The notes: generated by a model from the letters alone, not told the origin. DNA of 64,000 bases from ZC4RG30 sp963726085 (GCA_963726085.1 CAVSAR010000011.1:1-64000); one strand, 5' to 3'. Positions 16,709 through 25,836 are shown, counted from the stretch's first letter. Program-made: numbers and translations.

Positions 16709-17600
16709 ATGCCGTCGCTGGCAGAACCACTGGCTGAACCGCCCCGCCTTGCCCGCAGGCGCTCCGACGGCACGGCCGGCAACGTTCCCCGTGACCGGCT
16801 GACCACGATGATCGTGCTGACGGCGCTGCTGCACGGCCTGGTGATCCTGGGCATCACTTTCTCGACGCCGCTGGCCAGCAAGCATGGCGCGGACAACGGC
16901 ATTGAAGTGCTGCTGGTGTCCGATGAGCTGCCGGAGGCGCGCCAGAATGACACTGCCGCGTACCTGTCACAGCGCACCCAGACCGGGTCCGGCAATACCA
17001 CGGAACGCACGCCGGCCAAACTGCCGTCGGCGCCACGACCACAGGCCGGCACAGCTGCCACCAAGGGCAGCAGTCGGACTCGCTGGACGAACAGCTGTTG
17101 ATGACCACCAACCCCAACAGCCGCACGCGCATCTTCGCCCTGCCACTGCCCGCCACGCAGGCGCTGGAAGGCAGCCCGGCCACCGAAGCGCAGCATCCAG
17201 GTGATGACGCGCTGAAGCTGCGCGGGGAGCATCGCGACGAGCTGTACGTCACTGCCGATACGCGCGCGTCCCGGCTGGCACCCTACCTCGACGCGTGGCG
17301 GCGCCGCGTCGAGCGCATTGGCACGATCAACTACCCCTCCGCCGCGCAGCGCACCAACCTGGATGGCAACCCGGTGGTGGAGGTGGCGATACGCCGGGAT
17401 GGACGGCTGCAGTCGGCAACCATCCAGCGTTCCAGCGGCCATCCGGAGATCGACGCCGCCGCGCTGGACATCCTGCGCCTGGCAAGCCCGTTTGACCCGT
17501 TCCCCCCGAACTCGCACGCCAATACCGGGTGTTGCGTTTCGCCTACGAATGGCAGTTTGTCGGTGGCCGGCCTGCGGAATCTGCCGTGACTGTTCCTTGA
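16709..17600 (+). pseudogene. TonB-family energy-transduction protein, interrupted by two single-base frameshifts
   Basis: The first frame gives a TonB N-terminus with one membrane anchor (MIVLTALLHGLVILGITFST) and a proline/alanine linker. At about 17065 the frame must change after AAGGG to continue into QQSDSLDEQLLMTTNPNSRT, then a TonB C-terminal domain (YLDAWRRRVERIGTINYPSA; LDGNPVVEVAIRRDGRLQSA). At the six-C run near 17502-17507 a second change restores PELARQYRVLRFAYEWQFVG and a stop at 17598-17600. Adding one G and one C in these two runs gives a normal 296-residue product. The gene is probably real, with sequencing deletions in homopolymers, but it reads as broken here. TonB proteins transmit proton-motive force to outer-membrane receptors. 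Confidence 0.85.
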
Positions 17601-17632
17601 GACACGGCGGGGTCGCCCCCATACTTGGGTAC

Positions 17633-18196
17633 ATGGACGACGACCGGAACCTGACCAACCATATCCTGGTGGCCATGCCAGGCTGCGAGGATCCGGGTTT
17701 TGCCCAGACGGTGACCCTGGTGTGCGAGCACGGCGAGAAGGGCGCCCTGGGCATCGTGCTCAACAAGCCCCTGCCCATGCGGCTGGCCGAAGTGCTGGCG
17801 CAGATGCAGCTGCCCGCGCGCAGCGACAGCATCGGCGGGCAGGCGGTGCTGCGCGGTGGCCCGGTGCACCAGGATCGCGGTTTCGTGCTGCATCGGCCGG
17901 GCGGCAAGTGGGAATCCACGCACCGCATATCCGACAGCATCCAGGTCACGACCAGCCGCGATGTGCTGGCTGCCATGGCGCGCGGCGAAGGTCCGGAGAA
18001 TGCGTTCATCGCGCTGGGTTACACCGGTTGGGAGCCGGGCCAGCTGGAACAGGAACTCAAGGACAACGCCTGGCACACCATGCCGCTCAATGAGGCCCTG
18101 CTGTTCGAGCTGCCCTACGAGGACCGCTGGCTGGCGGCCTGGCGCATGCTGGGCATCAACGTCAGCGCCGTGAGCTCGCGCGCGGGTCATGCCTGA
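17633..18196 (+). CDS. yqgE: YqgE/AlgH family protein (UPF0301)
   Basis: 187 residues from the ATG at 17633 (an open frame runs further upstream through tonB but is not this gene). Family hallmarks are visible: NHILVAMPGCEDPGFAQTVT, EHGEKGALGIVLNKPL, LRGGPVHQDRGFVLH and ALGYTGWEPGQLEQEL. The biochemical role is unsettled; AlgH of Pseudomonas belongs here. It overlaps ruvX by 8 bases, the usual yqgE-yqgF/ruvX pair. Confidence 0.94.
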   Translation: MDDDRNLTNHILVAMPGCEDPGFAQTVTLVCEHGEKGALGIVLNKPLPMRLAEVLAQMQLPARSDSIGGQAVLRGGPVHQDRGFVLHRPGGKWESTHRISDSIQVTTSRDVLAAMARGEGPENAFIALGYTGWEPGQLEQELKDNAWHTMPLNEALLFELPYEDRWLAAWRMLGINVSAVSSRAGHA

Positions 18197-18629
18197 CGCG
18201 CGCGCGCGCGTCGTCCTCGCCTTTGACTACGGGCAGAAGCGTATTGGCATCGCCAGTGGCGACACCCTGACCCGCACCGCGGCCCCACGGGGCACGTTTG
18301 CCAATTCTGCGGCGGGACCAGACTGGTCGGGCATCGATCGCGAGATCCGGCTGCTGGGACCAGACCTGCTGGTGGTGGGCGCACCGTATAATGACGACGG
18401 CTCTCCAGGACGCATCGCCGACCTTGCCACCGCATTCGCGCAAACGCTCGCGCAGCGCTACGGGTTGAAGGTCGAGCGGATGGACGAGGGCTACTCGTCA
18501 ACCGAGGCCGGCAGTGTGCTGCGCCAGCAGCGGGCCTCGGGCCAGCGACGCAAGTCTGTGCACAAGGGCGACGTGGACAGCGCGGCGGCAGCGATCGTCC
18601 TTGAAAGCTGGCTTGGAGCACAGGATTGA
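18189..18629 (+). CDS. ruvX: RuvX/YqgF, RNase H-fold nuclease (pre-16S rRNA/Holliday junction resolvase family)
   Basis: 146 residues with the RNase H-like opening VLAFDYGQKRIGIASGD and the conserved MDEGYSSTEA and HKGDVDSAAAAIVLESWL. YqgF is linked to 5' end maturation of 16S rRNA; a Holliday-junction role has also been proposed. It overlaps yqgE upstream. Its TGA overlaps the TTG start of pyrB, so the three genes are one transcription unit. Confidence 0.95.
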   Translation: MPDARARVVLAFDYGQKRIGIASGDTLTRTAAPRGTFANSAAGPDWSGIDREIRLLGPDLLVVGAPYNDDGSPGRIADLATAFAQTLAQRYGLKVERMDEGYSSTEAGSVLRQQRASGQRRKSVHKGDVDSAAAAIVLESWLGAQD

Positions 18630-19609
18630 AGTCGAACATTGACCCCACCGGACAGCGGCGCGCCGACGGCAGCCTGCGACACCTGCTGACGCTGGAGGGC
18701 CTGTCGCGCGCCGAGCTGGAGGCGCTGCTGGAACGCGCGCAGCACTACGTGCGCAAGTCTGGCGAGGCGGCGCCACAGACCGAGGCGCTGGCCGGCGTGA
18801 CCATCGCCAACATGTTCACCGAGCCCTCGACGCGCACGCGTGTGTCCTTCGAGCTGGCGGCCAGGCGCCTGGGCGCGGAAGTGGTCAACCTCGAGGTGCA
18901 GCTGTCCTCGCGCGTCAAGGGCGAGACCATGCTCGACACCATCTTTACCCTGCAGGCACTGCACGTGGACGTGTTCGTGCTGCGCGATGCCGAGGCAGGC
19001 GTGCCGGCACTGGTCGCCGCCAACGTCGCCCCGCATGTCAGCGTGCTGTCGGCCGGCGAGGCGCACCTGTCGCATCCGACACAGGGACTGCTCGATGCGC
19101 TGACCATCCTGCAATGCAAGGGCCGCTGCGACGGCCTGTCGGTGGCGATAGTCGGTGACATCCGGCACTCGCGTGTGGCGCGTTCCGCCAGCCAGGCGTT
19201 GCACACGCTGGGCGTACGCGACCTGCGGCTGGTCGCACCGCCCTCGCTGATGCCCGAGGCAAACGAGTTTCCCGGCTGCTCGCGCAGCAATGACATCGAC
19301 AGCAGCATCGCCGGCGCGGACGTGGTGATGATGCTGCGCATCCAGAGCGAGCGGTTTGCCGATACGGCCATTCCCGCCGGCAGCGACTACTTCCGCGAGT
19401 TCGGCCTGACGCCGGAACGGCTGCGCCGCGCCCGACCCGATGCCATCGTGATGCACCCGGGGCCCATGAACCGCGGCGTGGAGATCGACTCTGGCGTAGC
19501 CGATGGCCCGCAGTCGGTGATCCGCCTGCAGGTTGCCAACGGGGTGGCCGTGCGCATGGCCGCGCTCGAGACGCTGGCGGCACCGCTGCTGGCGCGGGCC
19601 CGGCGCTGA
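18626..19609 (+). CDS. pyrB: aspartate carbamoyltransferase catalytic subunit
   Basis: PyrB makes carbamoyl-aspartate, the second step of pyrimidine synthesis. 327 residues starting at TTG 18626, with GGAG seven bases upstream and overlap with the ruvX stop. Motifs: the carbamoyl-phosphate loop FTEPSTRTRVSFELAARRLG, SSRVKGETMLDT, HPTQ, and HPGPMNRGVEI near the C-terminus. There is no pyrI and no overlapping inactive dihydroorotase (pyrC') as in Pseudomonas. Instead a PyrK-like flavoprotein follows after 2 bases. Confidence 0.97.
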   Translation: MKSNIDPTGQRRADGSLRHLLTLEGLSRAELEALLERAQHYVRKSGEAAPQTEALAGVTIANMFTEPSTRTRVSFELAARRLGAEVVNLEVQLSSRVKGETMLDTIFTLQALHVDVFVLRDAEAGVPALVAANVAPHVSVLSAGEAHLSHPTQGLLDALTILQCKGRCDGLSVAIVGDIRHSRVARSASQALHTLGVRDLRLVAPPSLMPEANEFPGCSRSNDIDSSIAGADVVMMLRIQSERFADTAIPAGSDYFREFGLTPERLRRARPDAIVMHPGPMNRGVEIDSGVADGPQSVIRLQVANGVAVRMAALETLAAPLLARARR

Positions 19610-19611
19610 GC

Positions 19612-20514
19612 ATGGGCACCCCAGCGGCCACCGCCGACCGCGCGCACCGCGGCACCATATTCGTCGAGGACGCGCGCGTGCTGTCGCAGGAGCCTTTTCC
19701 CGGCCGCCAGTACGTGCTGCGCCTGGCAGCCCCGCAATGCGCGGCACGCGCCACGGCCGGCAGCTTCGCGCACGTGGCCGTGGATCCGGCCATCCCGATG
19801 CGCCGACCGCTGTCGATCATGCGCGTGGATCGCCAGCACGGATGGATCGAGCTGCTCTACAAGGTGCATGGGCACGGCCTGGAAAATCTCGCCGCGCGCC
19901 GCACCGGCGACATCGTGAACCTGCTGGGTCCCATCGGCCAGGGATTCACCCCGCACGCCGATCGCCCGCACGCGCTGCTGCTGGGCGGCGGCGTGGGCAT
20001 TCCCCCCATGGTGTTCCTGGCCGAGACGCTGCGTGAGCGCGCCGCGGAGGGATTCAGGCCGTTCGCGATCCTGGGATCAGAACTGCCGTTTCCGTTTCGT
20101 GCCCGGCCCTCCACCGTCATGGTCGCCGGCATGCCCGATGGCGTGATCGCCTGCATGCCGTTGCTGGATGACTGGGGCGTACCCAGCCGCCTGACCAGCA
20201 AGTCCGGCTTTGCCGGCTGCCACGATGGCTACGTGACCGACCTGGCGCGACTGTGGCTCAAGACTCTGGATGCCAACGGCCGCCGCGCGGTGGAGGTATT
20301 CGCCTGCGGTCCGACGCCGATGCTGCGCGCCGTTGCCGCGCTGGCGCGCGAGTTCGGGCTGCCCTGCCAGGTGTCACTCGAGGAATTCATGGCCTGCGCC
20401 GTGGGCGGTTGCGCCGGTTGCACGGTGGAAGTGGCCACACCCACGGGACCGGCGATGAAGCGGGTCTGCGTGGATGGCCCGGTGTTTGACGCCAGCACCG
20501 TCTTTATCCAGTGA
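19612..20514 (+). CDS. PyrK-like dihydroorotate dehydrogenase electron transfer subunit (FAD, [2Fe-2S])
   Basis: 300 residues of the ferredoxin-NADP reductase-like PyrK family. FAD-binding MRRPLSIMRV comes near residue 63, a nucleotide-binding loop LLGGGVGIPPMVFLAE near 123, and a C-terminal cluster motif CAVGGCAGC plus a later cysteine (KRVCVDGP). PyrK carries electrons between NAD and class 1B dihydroorotate dehydrogenase (PyrDB), mainly in Gram-positive bacteria. Two bases after pyrB, it should serve pyrimidine synthesis, but no pyrD is in the window. It may be paired with an unlinked class 1B enzyme, or act as a stand-alone reductase. Its last 286 bases are overlapped by the convergent DUF885 reading frame. 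Confidence 0.86.
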   Translation: MGTPAATADRAHRGTIFVEDARVLSQEPFPGRQYVLRLAAPQCAARATAGSFAHVAVDPAIPMRRPLSIMRVDRQHGWIELLYKVHGHGLENLAARRTGDIVNLLGPIGQGFTPHADRPHALLLGGGVGIPPMVFLAETLRERAAEGFRPFAILGSELPFPFRARPSTVMVAGMPDGVIACMPLLDDWGVPSRLTSKSGFAGCHDGYVTDLARLWLKTLDANGRRAVEVFACGPTPMLRAVAALAREFGLPCQVSLEEFMACAVGGCAGCTVEVATPTGPAMKRVCVDGPVFDASTVFIQ

Positions 20515-22316
20515 TCGACCTGCTCCTCGAGCACGTTGAGCGGCAGCGCGCCTTGTTCCAGCACCACGGCGTGAAATGCCCGGATGTCGAACTTGTCTCC
20601 CAGCGCATGTCGCGCGCGTTCGCGCAGTTCCAGGATCTTCAGCTGCCCGACCTTGTAGGCACAGGCCTGGCCGGGCATTGCGATGTACCGTTGCACCTCG
20701 GTGACCACATCTGAATCGACCATGCCGGTCTTCTGCTTCATGTAGTCGATGGCCTGTTCCCGGGTCCAGCCCTTGGCATGCAATCCCGTGTCCACCACCA
20801 GCCTGACCGAGCGCAGCATCTCGTCCTGCAGGCGACCCAGGTCGCCCAGCGGGTCGTCCTTGTACAGGCCAATCTCGGCTGCCAGGCGCTCCGCGTACAG
20901 CGCCCAGCCCTCCGCGTAGGCTGTGAACAGGCCCTGCTGGCGAATCAGCGGCAGATCCTGCAGGTGCAGCGCCAGGTCCAGCTGGAAATGATGCCCGGGG
21001 ATGCCCTCGTGGTAAGCCAGGGTCTTCATCTTGTAGCGCGGATGCAGATCAACGCTGCGCAGGTTGACGTAGAACATGCCCGGCCGCGACCCGTCGAGTG
21101 CGCCGGTGAAGTACCTGGCCGATGGCTCCCCGGCCTGCAGCGCCAGCGGTACGCGCACCACATCCGGGATGCCCTTGGGCCGCAGCGAAAAATACTCCGG
21201 CATGCGCGCCTGGGCTGCGGCCAGGATGTCGCGATAACCGCTGAGGATCTGTTGGCGCCCCGCGTCCGAGTCCTCGAACAGCTGGTCGGCGCGCCGGTTC
21301 AGCACGTCATAGCGCTCGGCAATCGTGCCGGTGGTCAGGCCCTGCGAGACCAACAGGGGCTGCATCTGCGTCTCGATGCGCGCCACTTCAGACAGGCCGA
21401 TCTGGTGCAGCTGCTCGGCCGTGTAATCGGTGGTGGTGGCCTCACGCAGGTACATTGCGTACAGCGCCGCACCATCGGGCAGGCGGCTGATGCCGGCAGC
21501 CTGGGTGGCGGCCAGCGGTCGCAGCGATTCCAGCACCTGGATCTGCCGCCGATAGGCAGGATAGAGGCTATCCCTGACAGCGCGCGTTGCCCGGTCCACC
21601 AGCGCCCTGCGGCTGATGGCGTCCAGGGAGCTGATCTTCTCGGTTTCCTGCGCCAGACGGGTAACCAGGCTGTTGTCCGCGGGCGCCGGCGCGATGCTGT
21701 CGCGGGTGAGCTGAATGGCCACTTCCACCAGGGACAACGGCATCACAATGCCCTGCTGCGCCTGGCGCTGCACCTCGGCAGAGGCGGCGTCGAGTTTCGC
21801 GCCCGCCGCTTCCAGGCGTCGCACATAGTTGACCGCGAGTTTGCGATTTGAAATGACGTGCAGCGACTGCAACAGGTAAGTCAGCCCAATTCTCGTGCCG
21901 GTCATCTGGTTCAGCGGATACAGTCCCTCCGAGGACAGGTAGCTGAATTTTTCGGTGGCCAGCGACTGGCCGAGCAGCGTTGCCATCACCTCGTAGGTAA
22001 TCCGGTCGGTACCGGACAGCCGGTCGCGATCGAAGCGCTGCAGCAATTGCAGGTAGCGATGGTCACGCGCGAGCACTTGCGCGCGACGCTGGGGGCCCAC
22101 CGCGGTCAGGCGCCCCGAGTGCCAGTCCAGCCAACTGCCGTCGACGACGCCCACCTGCGTCAGCAGCTCCGGATCCCCCAGCACCTGTTCCACCGCCCAG
22201 CGATCGGCCAGCTGGTGGATGGTGAAGGGTTTTCCCCATGCGAGGCGATAGCCGGCGTACAGCAACCCCAGCAGCAGTACGGCCAGCGCCCAGCGTGCAA
22301 TGCGCCACGGCGTCAT
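20229..22316 (-). CDS. DUF885-family putative zinc metallopeptidase, with anomalous C-terminal extension
   Basis: 695 codons. The N-terminus is a signal anchor (ARWALAVLLLGLLYAGYRLA). The body is the DUF885 family: RDHRYLQLLQRFDRDRLSGT, a central helical domain, and the zinc-like motif YHEGIPGHHFQ with TAYAEGWALYAERLA downstream. It is probably a periplasmic peptidase-like protein of unknown substrate. Family members end near LEEQVDHWI (about 20510). Here the frame runs a further 95 codons antisense to pyrK with no recognisable sequence. A one-base shift at the junction would give a stop at 20504-20506, so the normal end is probably there. The start ATG at 22316 faces away from the exported methyltransferase gene. 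Confidence 0.85.
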   Translation of the reverse strand: MTPWRIARWALAVLLLGLLYAGYRLAWGKPFTIHQLADRWAVEQVLGDPELLTQVGVVDGSWLDWHSGRLTAVGPQRRAQVLARDHRYLQLLQRFDRDRLSGTDRITYEVMATLLGQSLATEKFSYLSSEGLYPLNQMTGTRIGLTYLLQSLHVISNRKLAVNYVRRLEAAGAKLDAASAEVQRQAQQGIVMPLSLVEVAIQLTRDSIAPAPADNSLVTRLAQETEKISSLDAISRRALVDRATRAVRDSLYPAYRRQIQVLESLRPLAATQAAGISRLPDGAALYAMYLREATTTDYTAEQLHQIGLSEVARIETQMQPLLVSQGLTTGTIAERYDVLNRRADQLFEDSDAGRQQILSGYRDILAAAQARMPEYFSLRPKGIPDVVRVPLALQAGEPSARYFTGALDGSRPGMFYVNLRSVDLHPRYKMKTLAYHEGIPGHHFQLDLALHLQDLPLIRQQGLFTAYAEGWALYAERLAAEIGLYKDDPLGDLGRLQDEMLRSVRLVVDTGLHAKGWTREQAIDYMKQKTGMVDSDVVTEVQRYIAMPGQACAYKVGQLKILELRERARHALGDKFDIRAFHAVVLEQGALPLNVLEEQVDHWIKTVLASNTGPSTQTRFIAGPVGVATSTVQPAQPPTAQAMNSSSDTWQGSPNSRASAATARSIGVGPQANTSTARRPLASRVLSHSRARSVT

Positions 22317-22411
22317 GCAGGGATAAAACCGGCCAACGTCGCGCGCGAGGCGCCGTTCATGGCAAGCTGCGGCACTTGCCCGGCCCTGGCGTGGTTTGCA
22401 TAGGAGGTCTC

Positions 22412-23212
22412 ATGAACCGTCACTCGCGATTGCTGTTTGCCGCCCTACTTTGCGCCGCGACCTGCGGACTGGCCAGCGCCGTCTATGCAGCCGATGCCGG
22501 CGCTCCGGCCGCGGCGCCACCCGCGCCGTACGTCATACCGGCTGGCACGCCCACATACATAAAGGCCGCGGTGGAGAACAGCACCCGCGCGCCCGAGCAG
22601 GTGGCGCGCGATGGGAACCGCAAGCCCGCCGAGCTGCTGGTGATGTCGGGCATCAAGCCGGGTGACCGGGTGGTTGAGTTCGCCTCGGCCGGACAGTACT
22701 TCACCCCGATGCTGTCGGACATCGTCGGACCCAAGGGCATGGTCTACATGTTCGACCTGCCGTACACCGAGGCGCGCGCCGGTGCCGGCGGTCGCGCCTT
22801 TGTGGCCTCGCATCCAAACTCGCGCTACGAGCTGGTCGACTACAACGTGCTGGACCTGCCGCAGAACATCGACGTGGTGTACATCGTGCTGTACTACCAC
22901 GACCTGCCGCTCAACAAGATCGACACCGGGGCGCTCAACGCCAAGATCATGAAGGCCCTCAAGCCAGGCGGCATCTATTTCATCGTCGACCACAACGCGG
23001 AACCCGGCTCCGGCACCCGCGACACGCAGAAGCTGCACCGCATCGACCCGGCCGTGATCAAGCAGGAAGTCACTGCCGCGGGATTCGAGCTGGTGGAGGA
23101 AAGCAAGATTCTGGCCCGCCCGGAGGACGATCACACCAAGATGGTGTTCACGCCTGGATTGCGCGGCCTTACCGACCAGTCGATCTTCAAGTTCCGCAAG
23201 CCAAAGAAGTAA
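22412..23212 (+). CDS. exported COG4798-type predicted methyltransferase
   Basis: 266 residues from the ATG at 22412, preceded by a strong TAGGAGGT. The signal peptide is MNRHSRLLFAALLCAATCGL...AVYAA. The mature protein is a Rossmann-fold methyltransferase-like domain: MSGIKPGDRVVEFASAGQYF (motif I), VGPKGMVYMFDLPYTE, then VLYYHDLPLNKIDTGALNAK, LKPGGIYFIVDHNAEPGSGT and GFELVEESKIL. The family is annotated as predicted methyltransferase. An SAM-dependent reaction in the periplasm has no known methyl donor, so the activity is uncertain. A second family member lies at 44029-44901. Confidence 0.88.
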   Translation: MNRHSRLLFAALLCAATCGLASAVYAADAGAPAAAPPAPYVIPAGTPTYIKAAVENSTRAPEQVARDGNRKPAELLVMSGIKPGDRVVEFASAGQYFTPMLSDIVGPKGMVYMFDLPYTEARAGAGGRAFVASHPNSRYELVDYNVLDLPQNIDVVYIVLYYHDLPLNKIDTGALNAKIMKALKPGGIYFIVDHNAEPGSGTRDTQKLHRIDPAVIKQEVTAAGFELVEESKILARPEDDHTKMVFTPGLRGLTDQSIFKFRKPKK

Positions 23213-23244
23213 CCGGCAATCCCGGATCCGCTCGACGGGTTCCT

Positions 23245-24591
23245 TCACGCAACCGGCGCTACGCGCTGGTTGCGTGGCCAGTCCGCCGCGCGCCAGCGCA
23301 CCCAGGCGACTTCGCGCAGCAGCCCCGCCAGCGCCAGCTGCGCCGCCACCACGCCCCAGCGCGGCTGCGCTGATCCGGTAAACAGGGGCTGTACCAGCCC
23401 GTAGTACCACCCGGCTGCCAGCAGCAGCGCGCCGATTGCATCCAGGGAAACTCGGCGCTGCAGCTGCATAAGTCCAAACCAGGCGGCACCAAGGCCTGGG
23501 GCAACCATCGCCACCAGCAGGTAGCTGCCGGGAAGTGCCGGTCGCGGGGTCAGGAAAGTCCAGACCAGCGCGCCCAGCAGTGCCAGGGGCAGCGCGATCG
23601 CCAGGGCGACGCGCAGCATGAGCCGCTCGCACCAGGCGTGCAGTTGCAGACGCGAGCGACCGGCGTTGAGCCACAAGCCGCGCGAGCGGCCCGCGATTGC
23701 AAATGAGATGGCACCGATCACGATGGCGCTGAGCGACAAGGTGCCGAAGATCATTGCGTTGACGGCACGCGGTGGACTGTCGTATTCGTGCGCCAGCACC
23801 AGCTGCACCGCGATCAGCAGGCCGGCGCACAGCAGCCACTGCAGGCCGATGCGCGGTGGCGTGCTTGCGCCCAGCAACCAGCGCGTCATCGCGTCTTCGC
23901 GCGTGACCGGCGACTGCGCCACCCACGGCCCGCTGCCCAGCGCCGAACCCTTGCCGCGCACATTCCAGCCCGAAGAGTGAATGCGGCGTGTCCGCAAGTA
24001 CCACACGCCGAACACCGCCCAGGAAACCACGACCATGCCTAGTCCCAGCGGTCCGGTTAGCAACCTCGGCACATCCACCATCCCCAGCAGGGGCAGTGCC
24101 AGGCCGGGTAGCTGCCAGACTCCCAGGACTACCAGCGCCCAGATCGGACCGCGACTGGCGACAAAGCTGGCGATGGAACACTGCGTGGCGAAGCTCAAGG
24201 TCAGCACGTACATGATCGTGTAGGCCTCAAAGTCCGGCCGGAACTTGGCCGGCACGCGCTGGAATGCGGCCCAGTAGGCCAGGATCCAGATCAGCGTGAC
24301 CAGCAGGGCGACGCCGATCATGCCGGCCAGCAGCCGACCCTTGCCATGCGGCAACAACAGCACGGCGCGCGGCGCGGACAACATCCGGAAGAACGTGCCG
24401 CCAGCAACCAGCGGTGTAATCACCATGATTTCCACGCCCAGGAACGTAATCGGCAATGACGAACCCGGCATGAGGAAAGGCAGGTCGAAGATCAGGGACA
24501 CCAGGCACAGTGCCCCGCCCAGCACGGTCAGCCAGCGTTGAAAGGGCAACATCCAGAAACCCACGCGCAGCAGCTGGATGAAGGTCTTCAC
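23245..24591 (-). CDS. ABC transporter permease subunit
   Basis: 448 residues from GTG 24591, which overlaps the ATPase stop as GTGA. About ten hydrophobic segments, for example WLTVLGGALCLVSLIFDLPF, IIGVALLVTLIWIL-type helices, and LMLRVALAIALPLALLGALV. No periplasmic-binding or substrate motif. Together with the ATPase and the GntR gene it forms a three-gene unit like Bacillus ytr and related systems, which respond to cell-envelope stress. Substrate unknown; export of a lipid or peptide is only a guess. Confidence 0.85.
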   Translation of the reverse strand: MKTFIQLLRVGFWMLPFQRWLTVLGGALCLVSLIFDLPFLMPGSSLPITFLGVEIMVITPLVAGGTFFRMLSAPRAVLLLPHGKGRLLAGMIGVALLVTLIWILAYWAAFQRVPAKFRPDFEAYTIMYVLTLSFATQCSIASFVASRGPIWALVVLGVWQLPGLALPLLGMVDVPRLLTGPLGLGMVVVSWAVFGVWYLRTRRIHSSGWNVRGKGSALGSGPWVAQSPVTREDAMTRWLLGASTPPRIGLQWLLCAGLLIAVQLVLAHEYDSPPRAVNAMIFGTLSLSAIVIGAISFAIAGRSRGLWLNAGRSRLQLHAWCERLMLRVALAIALPLALLGALVWTFLTPRPALPGSYLLVAMVAPGLGAAWFGLMQLQRRVSLDAIGALLLAAGWYYGLVQPLFTGSAQPRWGVVAAQLALAGLLREVAWVRWRAADWPRNQRVAPVA

Positions 24592-25466
24592 GCGTGCACC
24601 GCCAGGAAGATGTCCTCCAGGCCCAGGGGTTCCACTTCGATCCGGCTGCCAGTGAGCCGCTCCAGTTCGCCAATGCACCCCGGCTGCCAGTCGCGCAGGA
24701 CGGCCGTGGCCGTACGCCCGTCGACACTGCAACTGAGTTGCCCGGGCAGCGCAGGCACCGAGGTGATTTGCTGATCCGACAGCAAGTGCAGCCTGACCAC
24801 CGATTCCTTCATCTGGTCCAGTTCACCCCGCCAGATAAACTCGCCTTCGCGCAGTATCCACAGTTGACTGGCCACCCGCTCGATGTCGCTGACGATGTGC
24901 GAGGAGTACAGGATGGTGCGATCCGGGTCGCTGGCGATCTCCAGCACCGCCTGCATGAACTGTCGCCGTGCCACCGGATCCAGGCCCGAGGCCGGTTCAT
25001 CCATCACCAGCAGCTGCGGCCGATGGCCCAGGGCCATCAGCGTCGCGAGTTTTTGCCGTTCGCCGCCGGACATGACGCCAATACGCCGGTCCAGCGGCAC
25101 TTCCCAATCCCTGGCCAGCCTGGCAATCAGCTCGCGGTCCCAGTGCTGATGAAAGGACGCGGTCAGCGCCAGGTGCTGGGCGCCGGTCATCAACGTCATC
25201 AGCTCATCGGTCTGTGGCACGAACCCGATGCGTGCCTTGCTGGCCGCTGACAGCCGTGCGCTGTCCTCGCCGAACACCCTGCAGTGCCCCTGCGTGGGCA
25301 GCGCGAAGCCCAGTGCCAGGTCCATCAGCGTCGACTTGCCGGCGCCATTCTTGCCCAGCAGCCCCACGACCTGGCCCGCGGCAAGGTCAAAGTCGAGGCC
25401 CTTGAGGATCTGGCGGCCACCGATGGCCTTGACCAGTCCGCGGGCCTGGAGAATCGGCTCACTCAT
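24588..25466 (-). CDS. ABC transporter ATP-binding protein
   Basis: 292 residues with Walker A LLGKNGAGKSTLMD, Q-loop FVPQTDE, signature MSGGERQK, Walker B LLVMDEPASGLDP and the switch histidine in LYSSHIVSD. It powers the permease encoded directly downstream with a 4-base overlap. The C-terminal 80 residues are the accessory region seen in drug/lipid/bacteriocin exporters of the YtrB/BcrA type. It overlaps the regulator gene by 8 bases. Expression is probably controlled by that regulator through the palindrome at 25852-25877. Confidence 0.94.
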   Translation of the reverse strand: MSEPILQARGLVKAIGGRQILKGLDFDLAAGQVVGLLGKNGAGKSTLMDLALGFALPTQGHCRVFGEDSARLSAASKARIGFVPQTDELMTLMTGAQHLALTASFHQHWDRELIARLARDWEVPLDRRIGVMSGGERQKLATLMALGHRPQLLVMDEPASGLDPVARRQFMQAVLEIASDPDRTILYSSHIVSDIERVASQLWILREGEFIWRGELDQMKESVVRLHLLSDQQITSVPALPGQLSCSVDGRTATAVLRDWQPGCIGELERLTGSRIEVEPLGLEDIFLAVHA

Positions 25467-25836
25467 CGGTGTGCTCCCAGTTGCGGTCGATCAGCGCCGC
25501 CAGGTCCTTGGGCGTCAGCTCCAGCTGCCGCGCCGACAGCGCCAGCTGCCGTACCTGTGGTTCGATCTGCTTGAGTCGTTGCGTAAGGCTGGCCGGCGCG
25601 CGCCGGCCCGCCACGGTCATGGGCTTGCCACGATTGCGTTCCAGCAATCCCTGCGCTTCCAGGATGCTGTAGGCCTTGGAAATGGTCATCGGGTTGACGG
25701 CGTACTGCACGGCCAGGTCGCGCACCGAGGGCAGCGGCGCGCCGGCGGGCAGTTGGCCGCCGGCGATCAGGCGCCGGACCTGGTCGACCAGCTGGCGATA
25801 GATCGGGACGCCGGAACTGGGGTGCAGGGAAAACAC
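25459..25836 (-). CDS. GntR-family (YtrA subfamily) transcriptional repressor
   Basis: 125 residues: an N-terminal winged helix (PIYRQLVDQVRRLIAGGQLP, LPSVRDLAVQYAVNPMTISK, ILEAQGLLERNRGKP) followed by a short helical dimerisation tail of about 50 residues, which is the YtrA pattern rather than FadR or HutC. It is the first gene of the ABC transporter operon. YtrA-type repressors usually bind an inverted repeat in their own promoter, and one lies 16 bases upstream of this start. Confidence 0.92.
   Translation of the reverse strand: MFSLHPSSGVPIYRQLVDQVRRLIAGGQLPAGAPLPSVRDLAVQYAVNPMTISKAYSILEAQGLLERNRGKPMTVAGRRAPASLTQRLKQIEPQVRQLALSARQLELTPKDLAALIDRNWEHTDE

Noticed and set aside
15682..18009. 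775-codon frame antisense to gshB-tonB-yqgE
   Set aside because: Covers three genuine genes on the plus strand and has no recognisable sequence.
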